This document shows, piece by piece, positions 1 through 11,088 of a stretch of DNA of 64,000 nucleotides. Every line of letters begins with the position of its first letter. The stretch's first letter is position 1. The DNA lies in assembly GCF_000260115.1 (NCBI RefSeq), contig NZ_JH651379.1:124001-188000 (forward strand), given 5' to 3'. The notes beneath the pieces are model-generated. The model saw nothing but the letters and a program-made list of their open reading frames with translations. It searched no databases and was not told the DNA's origin. The stretch is from Galbibacter orientalis DSM 19592. Its GTDB lineage: Bacteria > Bacteroidota > Bacteroidia > Flavobacteriales > Flavobacteriaceae. A program made the translations under genes and the position numbers.

Positions 1-156
1 ACTTTCATTAGATTTTTTTGCTTCCGCAGATAAATCATCACTTACTTTTAGTGCTCCATTATAGAAATTGTATGGTATAGACAACCCTTTGGAGTCTTTA
101 ATGATTCCATATTCTCCAAAGAGGAGTATTTTCGAGTAAAATAAAGGTCCTTTCAT
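1..156 (-). CDS. GHMP-family kinase, probably mevalonate kinase (5' part only)
   Basis: The first 52 codons of a gene cut by the window edge can be read from an ATG at 156-154 with no stop. The protein starts MKGPLFYSKILLFGEYGII. The KILLFGEYGI stretch matches the first conserved strand of GHMP kinases, seen as KVILFGEHAV in mevalonate kinases. The next gene upstream on the same strand is diphosphomevalonate decarboxylase, which acts later in the same pathway, so mevalonate kinase is the natural call. The ATP-binding loop and catalytic residues lie outside the window, so phosphomevalonate kinase cannot be excluded. Confidence 0.72.
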   Translation of the reverse strand, partial: MKGPLFYSKILLFGEYGIIKDSKGLSIPYNFYNGALKVSDDLSAEAKKSNES

Positions 157-373
157 GTGTTTATTTTTTACCGTTTTTTAACGGTCACATGGAACATCCA
201 AATAATCCTTTTACTATATGTCTAAAATTAGACATGGATGTTTCATATTCTAATACTAATGGATACTAATTAATAATTTCAATATTTTCTCCGCCAAGTA
301 TTTATAAATATAAACAATTTCAGCGGTAAAGGCAAAGTTCATTTATTATATAATGTGCTGCTTCAATAAATTA

Positions 374-1465
374 TCAACTATCAATCGAGTAAGCTCCAAA
401 ACCAATTTGGTCGCAAATATACTGCTCGTTTTTACAATATGCAACGAGTTCATTTTTAATAAACTTCAAAACCTCCTCTTTTTCACTTTCTGGATATAAC
501 ACATGTACATTTGCTCCTGCATCCAGCGTAAAACACACATTGGATCCAGTTGCTTTTCGAAACTCCCATATTTTATCAATAATTGCCAAGGTGTTTGGTT
601 TCATCAAAATAAAATAAGGAATAGAGGTCATCATCATAGCATGGAGGGTTAAAGCCTCACTCTCCACTACTTCTATAAACCCTTTTATATTGCCCGTTTT
701 AAATATTTCTATAAGCTTTGAAATATTTTTATGTGCTTGCTCAAAACGACGCTCTGCAAACGGATGACCCTCCATCAAGCTATGTCCTACGGTACTACTA
801 ACCTTTTTTTCTCCTACATCTACTAATAAAATAGTGTCTTGATAATTATTGAAAACATTGGCTACGTCTCCATCATACTTTACTCCAAATAAATCGGTGC
901 TATTTGTTATTTGTTGATGCGCACCCCAGCCAACTAAAGGCCCTTCTATACTTCTACAAGCACTTCCTGAACCTAAGCGTGCCAAAAAAGACGCCTTTTC
1001 AGTAAAAAATGTAGTTGTAGTTTCAGGAACCAATTGCTTCTCCATACTCATTAAACACAAGGCTATTGCACTCATTCCACTTGCAGAAGATGCAATCCCA
1101 CTACTATGAGGAAAAGAATTATGTGTTTCTATTTTAAAATGATAATCGGTTAAAAAAGGTAGATATTTCTCTATTCGCTTAAAGAAAGTTTCTATTTTAG
1201 GCGCAAAATCCAATTTTAATTCTCCATCTAAATACACCTCAAAACTAAAAGTATCTGTACTATTATTAGCTCTTTTTGTGTAGGACAACGTTGTCTTTGT
1301 ATGGCAATTATTAAGCGTAAAACTGATAGAAGGATTTGCAGGAATTTGATGTTCCAACTTCCCCCAGTATTTTACTAAAGCTATATTACTAGGCGATTGC
1401 CAAGTAAAGCTCCCAGTTTCTAATTTGCTTTTATATGGAGATGGAATAAAACTAGCTACCGTCAT
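374..1465 (-). CDS. mvaD: diphosphomevalonate decarboxylase
   Basis: This 363-residue cytosolic enzyme makes isopentenyl diphosphate by ATP-dependent decarboxylation of mevalonate diphosphate, the last step of the mevalonate pathway. The N-terminal SPSNIALVKYWGK segment is diagnostic for the family. The GHMP phosphate-binding loop is PHSSGIASSASGMSAIAL near residue 120, and GSGSACRSIEGPLVGW follows near 165. The length is normal for the bacterial form. It is transcribed toward the partial GHMP kinase at 1-156, with about 217 bases between, so the two probably form a pathway cluster. The start at 1465 is the only sensible ATG before the conserved N-terminus. Confidence 0.93.
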   Translation of the reverse strand: MTVASFIPSPYKSKLETGSFTWQSPSNIALVKYWGKLEHQIPANPSISFTLNNCHTKTTLSYTKRANNSTDTFSFEVYLDGELKLDFAPKIETFFKRIEKYLPFLTDYHFKIETHNSFPHSSGIASSASGMSAIALCLMSMEKQLVPETTTTFFTEKASFLARLGSGSACRSIEGPLVGWGAHQQITNSTDLFGVKYDGDVANVFNNYQDTILLVDVGEKKVSSTVGHSLMEGHPFAERRFEQAHKNISKLIEIFKTGNIKGFIEVVESEALTLHAMMMTSIPYFILMKPNTLAIIDKIWEFRKATGSNVCFTLDAGANVHVLYPESEKEEVLKFIKNELVAYCKNEQYICDQIGFGAYSIDS

Positions 1466-1971
1466 TTAAAAAAAAGTTTAGGCAAATATAACTCAAAGAA
1501 ATATCCACCCCTAATTTTTATCGTTCCTATAAAACTAAAGACCATAAAATAGGCTATCAATTGCAAGTCAACTCCCTCAAGACAAAACGTGAGGCAATAA
1601 GAGAAAAATCAAAAAAAAAAAACAAGCGTTAAAAACTGAAACCTCCCTTAATAAGTAAACTACCTCGGAATAAGCTCACGAGGCATTAGAAGAAAAAACT
1701 AAAAAAACATTTCGAAGCAAGCTTCGGAGCATTCAAATCTCGATTATCGAGTAAATTACTTTGCACTAAAAATCAATTTGACACGAAATCAAAAATAAAT
1801 CTTTTATTCCATGCCTAACGGAACTCTTCTATGTTGTGAGAAAGATATATCTGTAAATTATGACAAAAAATTGCGTGAAATAATATAAAAAATAAGTTCA
1901 TAACAATACTTATAAAACAAATATGAAATTTGAAAAATAAATTGTTATTTTAGTGCATATTTACGAGTGCT
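1466..1971. repeat. intergenic region with imperfect palindromic repeats
   Basis: No gene is seen in these 506 bases. The stretch holds several short imperfect palindromes. One is at 1659-1687 (ACTACCTCGGAATAAGCTC followed by ACGAGGCATT), with a looser copy at 1571-1600. A perfect arm pair TCGAAGC/GCTTCGG lies near 1711-1728, and AAATCTCGATTATCGAGTAA lies at 1736-1755. The same motifs recur at about 31736-31806 and 45933-45963, so this is a dispersed family in this genome. Its function is unknown; transcript ends or REP-like elements are possible. Confidence 0.6.
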
Positions 1972-2445
1972 ATGTCAAAAAAACTTACCAGAATATTAAT
2001 TGCAGTAGTAGTATGTTTAGTTGTTGGCTTTCTCTCTGGATTTGCCACACAAAGCTCTGTAGACACATGGTATCCCACACTCAATAAGCCCTCTTTCAAT
2101 CCTCCAAATTGGATTTTTGCCCCTGTATGGACAATCTTATATATTATAATGGGAATTTCCGCTGGAATTGTATGGGCAAGAGGTTTTTATCATTTATGGG
2201 TAAAAACAGCGTTGTATCATTTCGGATTTCAACTGTTATTTAATGCTATGTGGAGTATTGTTTTTTTTGGATTTCAAAAACCATTTTGGGCTTTACTCAT
2301 CATAATAACACTTGTTGTCCTCATTTTACTTACCATTAAATGGTTTAAAGTAGTAAATAGGGTAGCTGCGTATTTGTTAATTCCTTACTTATTATGGGTT
2401 TGCTTTGCCACCATCCTAAATTTTAGCATTTGGCAACTTAATTAA
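1972..2445 (+). CDS. tspO: TspO/MBR family tryptophan-rich membrane protein
   Basis: This 157-residue integral membrane protein has five hydrophobic segments. The TspO pattern is clear: W33YPTLNKPSFNPPNWIFAPVWTILY, then a run of aromatic-rich helices ending NFSIWQLN. TspO proteins bind porphyrins and related ligands and have been linked to stress and tetrapyrrole control; the ligand here is not known. The gene stands alone on this strand. Its stop codon overlaps the stop of the convergent flavoprotein gene by four bases. A 506-base repeat-containing region lies upstream. Confidence 0.92.
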   Translation: MSKKLTRILIAVVVCLVVGFLSGFATQSSVDTWYPTLNKPSFNPPNWIFAPVWTILYIIMGISAGIVWARGFYHLWVKTALYHFGFQLLFNAMWSIVFFGFQKPFWALLIIITLVVLILLTIKWFKVVNRVAAYLLIPYLLWVCFATILNFSIWQLN

Positions 2446-3698
2446 GTTACTTCTGTTATTGCTTTAGCAACAATATAAGCACCCGTCCATGCATTTTGGA
2501 AATTAAATCCTCCTGTAATGGCGTCAACATTAATAACCTCACCAGCTAGAAACATATTCTTACAAATTTTACTTTCGTAGGTTTTAAAATTAATTTCTTT
2601 TAAATCTACTCCTCCAGCAGTTACAAACTCTTCTTTAAATGTACTTTTCCCATTCACATCAAATGTGGCCTCTGTAAGTTCTTGTGATAACTGCTGTAGT
2701 TGATTTTTATTAATTTCCGCCCATTTATGCAGATTTGTAATCCCTGAAACCTCTAATATTTTAAACCATAATCGTTTTGGAATCTCAAACGGACGCGTAT
2801 TAAAAACAAGCTTTTTAGCTTCGGAAGTTTTTAACTCTTTTAAATCTGATAAAACTTCTTCCTGATTATATGTTGGCAACCAGTTTACTTGAATTTTAAA
2901 CTGATAATTCTGTTCAAATAATTTACGAGCTCCCCATGCTGATAACTTTAAAATAGCAGGGCCACTCATCCCCCAATGCGTTATTAAAAGTGGTCCTTTT
3001 GCAGTTGCTTTTTGTCCGTTTTCTAGTTTTATAGGATTATTTTTACGGTCTATTAATTTCACTTCCGCAGGAGATGAGAGTCCCATTAACCCATTAATTC
3101 GTATATCTTTGATGTTAAAAGTAAATAAAGACGGAACTGGAGATACAATTGTATGTCCAAGTGCTGCCAACTGATTCCATATTTTAGGGTTACTCCCAGT
3201 GCTGATTACAATTTTTTTTGTCTGAAAAATACCTTGTGAAGTTTCAATCTCCCATGAAGAATTTTCGGACGATAACTCTTTTATATTCTTAACTCCACAG
3301 CTGGTATTTACTTTTATACCTAACCGCTCTGTTTCTGCTAAAAAACAATCGATAATAGTTTGTGAAGAATCACTTTCTGGAAACATGCGCCCGTCTTCTT
3401 CAATTTTCAAAGCAACCCCTCTGCCTTCAAAAAAAGCAACCGTATCCCCGCTACAAAATGTATGAAAAGGACCTCTAAGTTCTTTCTCCCCTCTAGGATA
3501 TGATTTTACTAATTCATTGGGAACAAATTCAGCATGCGTAACATTACAACGTCCGCCACCAGAAACTTTAACCTTGGTGAGTACTTCCTTTCCTCGCTCT
3601 AAAATAACTACTTTTAATTGCGGATTATGGGTTGCAATTTGTATGGCCGAAAAAAAACCAGCAGCCCCACCTCCTACAATTATCACATCGAATATCAT
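2442..3698 (-). CDS. BaiN/HI0933-family FAD-dependent oxidoreductase
   Basis: This 418-residue soluble flavoprotein has an N-terminal FAD-binding dinucleotide fold with IIVGGGAAGFFSAI. KVSGGGRCNVTH near residue 45 and MFLAGEVINVDAITGGFNFQNAW near the C-terminus are typical of the HI0933/YhiN/BaiN family. Family members are annotated as NAD(P)/FAD-dependent oxidoreductases of mostly unknown substrate; the bile-acid reductase BaiN is one characterised relative. Length is normal. It converges on tspO with a four-base overlap and appears to be a single-gene unit. Confidence 0.88.
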   Translation of the reverse strand: MIFDVIIVGGGAAGFFSAIQIATHNPQLKVVILERGKEVLTKVKVSGGGRCNVTHAEFVPNELVKSYPRGEKELRGPFHTFCSGDTVAFFEGRGVALKIEEDGRMFPESDSSQTIIDCFLAETERLGIKVNTSCGVKNIKELSSENSSWEIETSQGIFQTKKIVISTGSNPKIWNQLAALGHTIVSPVPSLFTFNIKDIRINGLMGLSSPAEVKLIDRKNNPIKLENGQKATAKGPLLITHWGMSGPAILKLSAWGARKLFEQNYQFKIQVNWLPTYNQEEVLSDLKELKTSEAKKLVFNTRPFEIPKRLWFKILEVSGITNLHKWAEINKNQLQQLSQELTEATFDVNGKSTFKEEFVTAGGVDLKEINFKTYESKICKNMFLAGEVINVDAITGGFNFQNAWTGAYIVAKAITEVT

Positions 3699-3806
3699 GG
3701 CGCAAAGATACAGTTATTTTGAGTTTAATAGTTGATAGTTGAATGTATAAAAATTGATGAATTATAGGAAACAAGAATAAAGATGCTTCTCTGTTCTCTT
3801 ATCTCC

Positions 3807-3940
3807 CGCATACTTTGTACTGAATACTTAATTCTGCTAACTGCTACTGAAAACTGTACACTACTCTTCAGACTCCCGATTATTTATTCCCGCATAAAGC
3901 ATACTTTGTACTTTGTACTCCGTACTCTATACTAAATACC
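3807..3940. repeat. short TACTTTGTACT repeats in intergenic DNA
   Basis: The gap before the glycerophosphodiesterase gene contains several copies of TACTTTGTACT and near variants, plus repeated CCCGCATA. The 19-mer ATACTTTGTACTTTGTACT at 3901-3919 occurs again, identically, at 59121-59139. It therefore belongs to a dispersed simple-repeat family in this genome. No gene or RNA is seen here. Confidence 0.6.
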
Positions 3941-3945
3941 GCCTA

Positions 3946-4698
3946 TTATTCACTAATTCGTTCAGGAAAATCGGTTATAATCCCATCAACTTTAAAAGAT
4001 TTCATTTTAGAAATATCGACTGGCTCGTTAACCGTCCACGGATATACTTTAAAATTTTTAGCATGCATTTTCGCTACATTCTCAGCGTTTAAGCTTTTAT
4101 ATGAAGGGTGAATAGCAACAGCATTTAGCTTTTCACCTTCTGCTATTGCATCATCAATTTTTTTACTGACTAAAATTCCAATTGGCATTTCTGGGTTTAA
4201 GCGATGTGTTTCTTCTAGCTCTTCCCATTTAAAGCTCGAAATGATAAAATCGGAGTTTTCCCATCCTTTTTCAGTTATGTACTGCTGAAGAATTTTATGG
4301 ACAGGAACTGCTGTATTTGATCCTTTTAATTCTATATTGAGCACTACTCTTTTATCAATCAAATCCAAAACCTCTTTTAAAGTTGGAATTTTCACTCCTC
4401 CTTCTAAAGACAACGTATCTAAAGTTAACTTTGTATAATTCTCTATAGAACCTGTAGCTTCTGTTAAACGGTCTACTGTATCGTCATGAAAAACAACTAT
4501 AGAACCATCTGCAATTTTAAAAACATCTATCTCTATGGCGTCGGCTCCAAGAGCTATTCCTTTTTCTATGGAAGGTAAACTGTTTTCAACCACATGCCCT
4601 CGGGCACCTCTATGTCCAATAATAATGGGTTCTTGCATCTGACTATAACTTTGAAAAAACACTAACAGTGCTCCTAAAACAACTACTTTTTTTATCAT
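3946..4698 (-). CDS. glycerophosphodiester phosphodiesterase (GDPD family), exported
   Basis: It hydrolyses glycerophosphodiesters to glycerol 3-phosphate and an alcohol. The GDPD signature is complete: IIGHRGARGHVVENSLPS, then DAIEIDVFKIADGSIVVFHDDTVDR, the metal- and substrate-binding His/Glu/Asp set. The later IELKG and YPWTVNEP motifs are also present. Using the ATG at 4698 gives MIKKVVVLGALLVFFQSYSQ, a good signal peptide for periplasmic export. The ATG at 4716 would add six residues before it and is less likely. The gene lies downstream of the starch locus on the same strand, separated by 160 bases containing a repeated element. Cotranscription is possible, but its function is unrelated to glucan use. 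Confidence 0.87.
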   Translation of the reverse strand: MIKKVVVLGALLVFFQSYSQMQEPIIIGHRGARGHVVENSLPSIEKGIALGADAIEIDVFKIADGSIVVFHDDTVDRLTEATGSIENYTKLTLDTLSLEGGVKIPTLKEVLDLIDKRVVLNIELKGSNTAVPVHKILQQYITEKGWENSDFIISSFKWEELEETHRLNPEMPIGILVSKKIDDAIAEGEKLNAVAIHPSYKSLNAENVAKMHAKNFKVYPWTVNEPVDISKMKSFKVDGIITDFPERISE

Positions 4699-4760
4699 TT
4701 TTATACAAATAAACATATCTTGAATAATTGATTTTTAAATATTTATATGATTACAAAAAA

Positions 4761-4856
4761 ATCACTCTCTCTTAAAAGCTGCTGCTTTATTCATTTTCCT
4801 TTGTGAAGGTAATTATTTTAGTTATAATTAATCCTTCCATGAGGGTTTCATATAAA
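4761..4856 (-). repeat. starch-locus intergenic element, copy B
   Basis: Read on the minus strand, this about 95-nt segment aligns along its length with 16961-17060 (plus strand) and with 8712-8800 (minus strand). Shared blocks in order are ATGAAACCCTCAT, GGATTAA.TATA, TTACCTTCACAAAGG, AATAAAGCA and TTTTAAGA. This copy contains a ten-codon ORF, MNKAAAFKRE, with AAAGGA just upstream of its ATG. It lies between a GH13 gene and the glycerophosphodiesterase gene. Confidence 0.6.
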
Positions 4857-4858
4857 AT

Positions 4859-6724
4859 TTAGAGCTTAAAAATAAATGATTCTAAAGGAGCCAACGATAC
4901 ATTTATAAAACCTTCACCATTTCTTAATATTAGCTTGTTATTTTGTTGATATAACAAGTCCTCTAATTCATAGGTATTTTCCGATAACCCCCATTGAGAA
5001 ATGATATCTTGAGGAATTCTAAGTTCAAACTGATGCGAAACTTCTGCATCAAAATTAGTAACCACAATTAGCTTTTCTTCCTTAGAGAATCTAACAAAAG
5101 AAAAAACACGGTGGTTATAATTTTTGGTATGTTCTTTATTATAATAATGAATTTCTCGACTCTCCCCAGTAAGGGCATCATTACTTATGGCAATATTCAA
5201 TAAGCGCTTGTAAAAGTTACGCAACGATTTTTCTTCTTCGGTTGATTGTCCGCCATCAAATTTTCCGTTATTCATCCATCTTTGGTGGGCTGGAACTCCA
5301 ATATAGTCAAAAATTGAAGTCCTACTTGGATCGCCAAAACCAGCATCCTCAGCGCCAGGCTCCCCCAATTCTTGTCCAAAATAAATCATTAACGGAGACG
5401 TTCCAATTGTTGCTAAAACCGTCATTGCAGGTTTTGCAGTATTAGCATTTCCAACAAACTCAGGACTCGCAATACGCTGTTCGTCATGGTTTTCAAGGAA
5501 ATATAGCATATGAGATTCGATATCATCATACTTATTCCGAACAACTGGAATATGGTCTGTCCAGCCATAGCCTTTCATAATATGCTTCAACGAATCGTAC
5601 ATATCAACCTTATCATACAGATAATCCATTTTCCCTAAACGAATGTAATCTCGATATAAATCAGGATTGTACACTTCCGCCATTAAAAAGGCATCTGGAT
5701 TTTTCATTTTGATTGCAGAATTCATATAACTCCAAAACTCTACGGGCACCATTTCTGCCATATCATAACGGAATCCATCAACCCCAAAATCAAGCCAATA
5801 CAAGGCAATATCTTTAAACTTTACCCAAGAGGAGGGCACCTCTTTTCCTTGCCAGAATTCAAAGTGTTTTTTATAGGACTCGCTATCAAAATTTTCTGGT
5901 AACGTATCAAAATCTCTATGTCCTTCTGGAGATACTCCATAATTTACTTTTACCGTTTCATACCAATCGTTTTGATCTGGCTTAGAAGCTCTAGACCCAT
6001 TTCCTGTCCATTTAGCAGGATTTTCATCAAATTCTCCATCAATTAAAGCATTTACTTCTCCTCCAAGTGGCAAATATCCATCTCTCCAATCTGGAAGAGA
6101 AAAAGCTTCGTTTGGCGAATAATAAAAGTTATTATTTTTATGATAAACAACCGAGGTATCATCAGAAGCTCCAAAACTTTCTACACCTTCTGGATTGCTA
6201 ATTCCCTCGTAATCTCGAGCCACATGATTGGGAACAATATCAATAATTACTTTTAAATTCTTGTGGTGAGTACGCTCAATAAGCTCCTTAAATTCTGTTA
6301 ACCTATTTGCGGGATTGGTTGCTAAATCAGGATTTACATTGTAATAATCTTTTACCGCATAAGGAGAGCCTGCACGCCCTTTTACCACCTCTGGGTCGTC
6401 ATTAGAAATTCCATACTCCGTATAATCATTCACTAAAGCATGATGCGGAACTCCAGTATACCAAATATGCGTTATTCCTAAATCTTTAATTTCCTGCAAA
6501 GCTTTATCGGTAAAATCGGCAAATTTACCAACTCCGTTTTCCTCAATAGTCCCCCATGGTTTATTGTTGGTATTAGTATTTCCAAACAAGCGTGTAAACA
6601 CTTGATAAATTACAATTTTTGAAGGTTTTACCTCCTTAGTTTCTTCCATTGTTTTTGTATTAGAACAAGCAACAACTAAAGATACTAAGATTATAAAAAG
6701 GAAGGTGCTTTTTAGTTTTATCAT
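4859..6724 (-). CDS. GH13 alpha-amylase-family glycoside hydrolase, lipoprotein
   Basis: A retaining GH13 enzyme expected to cleave alpha-1,4 (possibly alpha-1,6) glucosidic bonds in starch-derived glucans. The ATG at 6724 is preferred over 6739 because it gives MIKLKSTFLFIILVSLVVAC, a signal peptide ending in a lipobox; the mature protein is membrane-anchored. All four GH13 regions are present: DIVPNHVAR, GFRYDMAEM with the nucleophile near Asp321, FLMAEVYNP with the acid/base near Glu350, and FLENHDEQR with Asp414. The start is one base after the SusA stop, so the two GH13 genes are translationally linked. Exact specificity and subfamily cannot be assigned from reading alone. Confidence 0.9.
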   Translation of the reverse strand: MIKLKSTFLFIILVSLVVACSNTKTMEETKEVKPSKIVIYQVFTRLFGNTNTNNKPWGTIEENGVGKFADFTDKALQEIKDLGITHIWYTGVPHHALVNDYTEYGISNDDPEVVKGRAGSPYAVKDYYNVNPDLATNPANRLTEFKELIERTHHKNLKVIIDIVPNHVARDYEGISNPEGVESFGASDDTSVVYHKNNNFYYSPNEAFSLPDWRDGYLPLGGEVNALIDGEFDENPAKWTGNGSRASKPDQNDWYETVKVNYGVSPEGHRDFDTLPENFDSESYKKHFEFWQGKEVPSSWVKFKDIALYWLDFGVDGFRYDMAEMVPVEFWSYMNSAIKMKNPDAFLMAEVYNPDLYRDYIRLGKMDYLYDKVDMYDSLKHIMKGYGWTDHIPVVRNKYDDIESHMLYFLENHDEQRIASPEFVGNANTAKPAMTVLATIGTSPLMIYFGQELGEPGAEDAGFGDPSRTSIFDYIGVPAHQRWMNNGKFDGGQSTEEEKSLRNFYKRLLNIAISNDALTGESREIHYYNKEHTKNYNHRVFSFVRFSKEEKLIVVTNFDAEVSHQFELRIPQDIISQWGLSENTYELEDLLYQQNNKLILRNGEGFINVSLAPLESFIFKL

Positions 6725-6725
6725 T

Positions 6726-8570
6726 TTACAAAACTTCAATAATATAACTCGTTTTCCCAGCTATTTCCAGTTTTTCTTCTAAAGAAAAATTCTTTTCAGA
6801 AATAATATCTTTCCCTTGTTTAGCCTCTTTTAAATTTTCTTTAAAGCGACTCAAATCTAAGCTACGGTTTTCACTACTATTATTAACAACTACCATTACC
6901 GTTTGGTTTTCATTACTTCGAAAATATACATACACTTCATTCTCTGGGAGGTATTGTGTTGTTTTCCCTGAATGAATTACCTTCTTATTTTTTCTCCAAT
7001 TAAAAAGCTTCGAAGTAAAATTAAAATACTCATTTTGCGTTGCGGTTCGTCCGGAGGATAAAAATGCATTGTTAGAATCTCCTTCCCATCCGCCAGGAAA
7101 ATCTCTTCGGATATCGCCATCCCCTTTTCCTTTGTCGCCTTTCATTCCTATTTCCGAACCATAATATAATTGTGGAATCCCTCGAACGGTAGCCATTAAG
7201 GTCATAACCAATTTATAATCTTCTATATTTTCATAAATTTGATTGATACGTCCTGTGTCGTGATTTTCAGCAAAAACAAGAATATTATCAATATCAGGAT
7301 ATAAAAAATCGTTTACAAAATTTTCATATAACTGAATCGTTCCTTTATCCCACGACGGATTTTCCTCATTAAAAACGCTAGTAACAGCGTCGTGCAACGT
7401 AAAATCCATTACACTCGGTAAATGCGTGTTATAATTTTGAATAGCTCCTACTTTACTATCCTTTTGCCAATAGGCAATTTGAGCTTGATCGTGCAGCCAA
7501 ATTTCTCCTACAATATTAAAATTTGGATACTCATCCATAATAGCTTTAGTCCAAGTTGCAACTCCCTCTTTATCGTTATAAGAATACGTATCCACTCTAA
7601 AACCGTCTAAATTGGCATACTCAATCCACCAAATAGCATTTTGAATTAAGTAATTTAACACCAACGGATTTTGCTGATTTAAATCGGGCATCGTTTTTAC
7701 AAACCACCCATCCATGCACATTTTATAATCAATTTCCGAAGCATTTGGATCCATTTGCGTACTCATTCGGTAATTTGTTTGCGCATACCCAGGAAATTGA
7801 TGAATCCAATCATAAGTAGGTAAATCTTTAATCATCCAATGCTCCACTCCCCAATGGTTCACCACATAATCCATAATAAGTTTCATTTCTCTTTTATGCA
7901 GTTCACTCCCCAATTTTTTATAATCTTCGTTAGTTCCGTAACGGGCATCAATTTTGTAAACATCGCTTTGTGCATAGGTATGATATGAGTATTTGGCATC
8001 GTTATCCTCACAAAGTGGCGTACTCCAAATTGCAGTTGCTCCAAGATTTTCTATATAATCTAGGTGTTGAATAATTCCATCAATATCGCCTCCATGACGA
8101 TCACCTTGCTCTTCTCGGTTTGCTTTTTCTGTTAATGCTGAATTGCTATCGTTAGTAGGGTCTCCATTAGCAAAACGGTCTGGCATTACTAAATAAATCA
8201 TATCAGAGGAGTCGAAACCTTTTCGATTGGCTGAATTTTCACGTCTCGACTTTAATGCGTACTCTTTACTATCAACAATTTTTTCCCCTTTTTTAAAATT
8301 GATCGTATAATTTTTTGCTGAAGCATTTTCAGTTTCAATAGTAACAAACAGATAGTTTGGATTCTCGGTTTTTTTAACCTCTTTGATTTCTAATCCGTCA
8401 ATTTCTGGCGTTAAAGAAGAAATATTATCTCCATATACCATTAATTGAAGTTCTGTTTTCTGCATTCCACTCCACCAAAATGGTGGCTCAATTTTTTTTA
8501 TTTGTGCTTGCAGTGAAACACTTAAAAAAACAAATACTATTGTGATAATAAAAGAATATTGATTTTTCAT
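6726..8570 (-). CDS. susA: SusA-like GH13 neopullulanase/cyclomaltodextrinase, periplasmic
   Basis: This 614-residue GH13 enzyme is expected to degrade imported malto-oligosaccharides in the periplasm. The signal peptide ends SVSLQAQ. Residues ~25-115 form the N-terminal beta domain of cyclomaltodextrinases (PPFWWSGMQKTELQLMVYG). The catalytic barrel follows with MDYVVNHWG, GFRVDTYSY (nucleophile near Asp327), NIVGEIWLHD (Glu356) and VFAENHDTGR (Asp438). A small C-terminal beta domain ends the protein. The layout and length match Bacteroides SusA. It is followed after one base by the second GH13 gene and preceded by GH97, with a 235-base gap holding a repeated element. Confidence 0.9.
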   Translation of the reverse strand: MKNQYSFIITIVFVFLSVSLQAQIKKIEPPFWWSGMQKTELQLMVYGDNISSLTPEIDGLEIKEVKKTENPNYLFVTIETENASAKNYTINFKKGEKIVDSKEYALKSRRENSANRKGFDSSDMIYLVMPDRFANGDPTNDSNSALTEKANREEQGDRHGGDIDGIIQHLDYIENLGATAIWSTPLCEDNDAKYSYHTYAQSDVYKIDARYGTNEDYKKLGSELHKREMKLIMDYVVNHWGVEHWMIKDLPTYDWIHQFPGYAQTNYRMSTQMDPNASEIDYKMCMDGWFVKTMPDLNQQNPLVLNYLIQNAIWWIEYANLDGFRVDTYSYNDKEGVATWTKAIMDEYPNFNIVGEIWLHDQAQIAYWQKDSKVGAIQNYNTHLPSVMDFTLHDAVTSVFNEENPSWDKGTIQLYENFVNDFLYPDIDNILVFAENHDTGRINQIYENIEDYKLVMTLMATVRGIPQLYYGSEIGMKGDKGKGDGDIRRDFPGGWEGDSNNAFLSSGRTATQNEYFNFTSKLFNWRKNKKVIHSGKTTQYLPENEVYVYFRSNENQTVMVVVNNSSENRSLDLSRFKENLKEAKQGKDIISEKNFSLEEKLEIAGKTSYIIEVL

Positions 8571-8711
8571 CTGTTACTATTTATTGTTTTTGAATGGTCC
8601 GATGGAATGCCCTTGATTATAATATTGGTTGGTTTCCAAATTTGTTAATGGGCAATTCACAAGACTATTTTTAAGTTAATTATTTTATTTACAGCATTTT
8701 ACATACCCCAT

Positions 8712-8800
8712 AAAGAACGCTACCTCTCAAAACCTTTGCTTTACTCATCTCCTTTTGTAGAGGTAACTATTTTGTTTATTACAAATCCCTAAAATCAGGT
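8712..8800 (-). repeat. starch-locus intergenic element, copy C
   Basis: On the minus strand this segment matches copies A (16961-17060) and B (4761-4856). The shared core is AGGGATT, then a TA-rich stretch, TTACCTCTACAAAAGGAGATG, AGTAAAGCA and GGTTTTGAGA. It sits directly after the GH97 stop codon and upstream of susA. A short ORF beginning MSKAKVLRGS has the strong Shine-Dalgarno-like AAGGAG just before its ATG. Confidence 0.55.
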
Positions 8801-8805
8801 ACTCT

Positions 8806-10953
<2,148 letters not shown>

Positions 10954-10959
10954 CTAAAC

Positions 10960-11084
10960 TTCGACAAGCTCAGTTTGACAAGATTAGTCTTACAAGCTCA
11001 GTTTGACAATAATTCAACAGAATCAATTTAACAATAACCCGCCAAGCATTGTACCCCAATATCTCGACGAGTTCAGTTTGACAT
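10960..11084. repeat. three copies of a TCGACAAGCTCAGTTTGACA repeat
   Basis: The gap between the GH65 and GH97 genes holds TTCGACAAGCTCAGTTTGAC at 10960, a 5'-shorter copy about 30 bases later, and a divergent copy from about 11062 (CTCGACGAGTTCAGTTTGAC). The same family occurs as an 18-bp tandem array at 54839-54926. It interrupts an otherwise tightly packed operon. The sequence gives no sign of a coding role. Confidence 0.7.
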
Positions 11085-11088
11085 TAAT

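Noticed and set aside
4859-8570. One split GH13 gene (frameshift) instead of two
   Set aside because: Each gene has its own signal peptide and a complete set of four GH13 motifs, so they are two adjacent enzymes.
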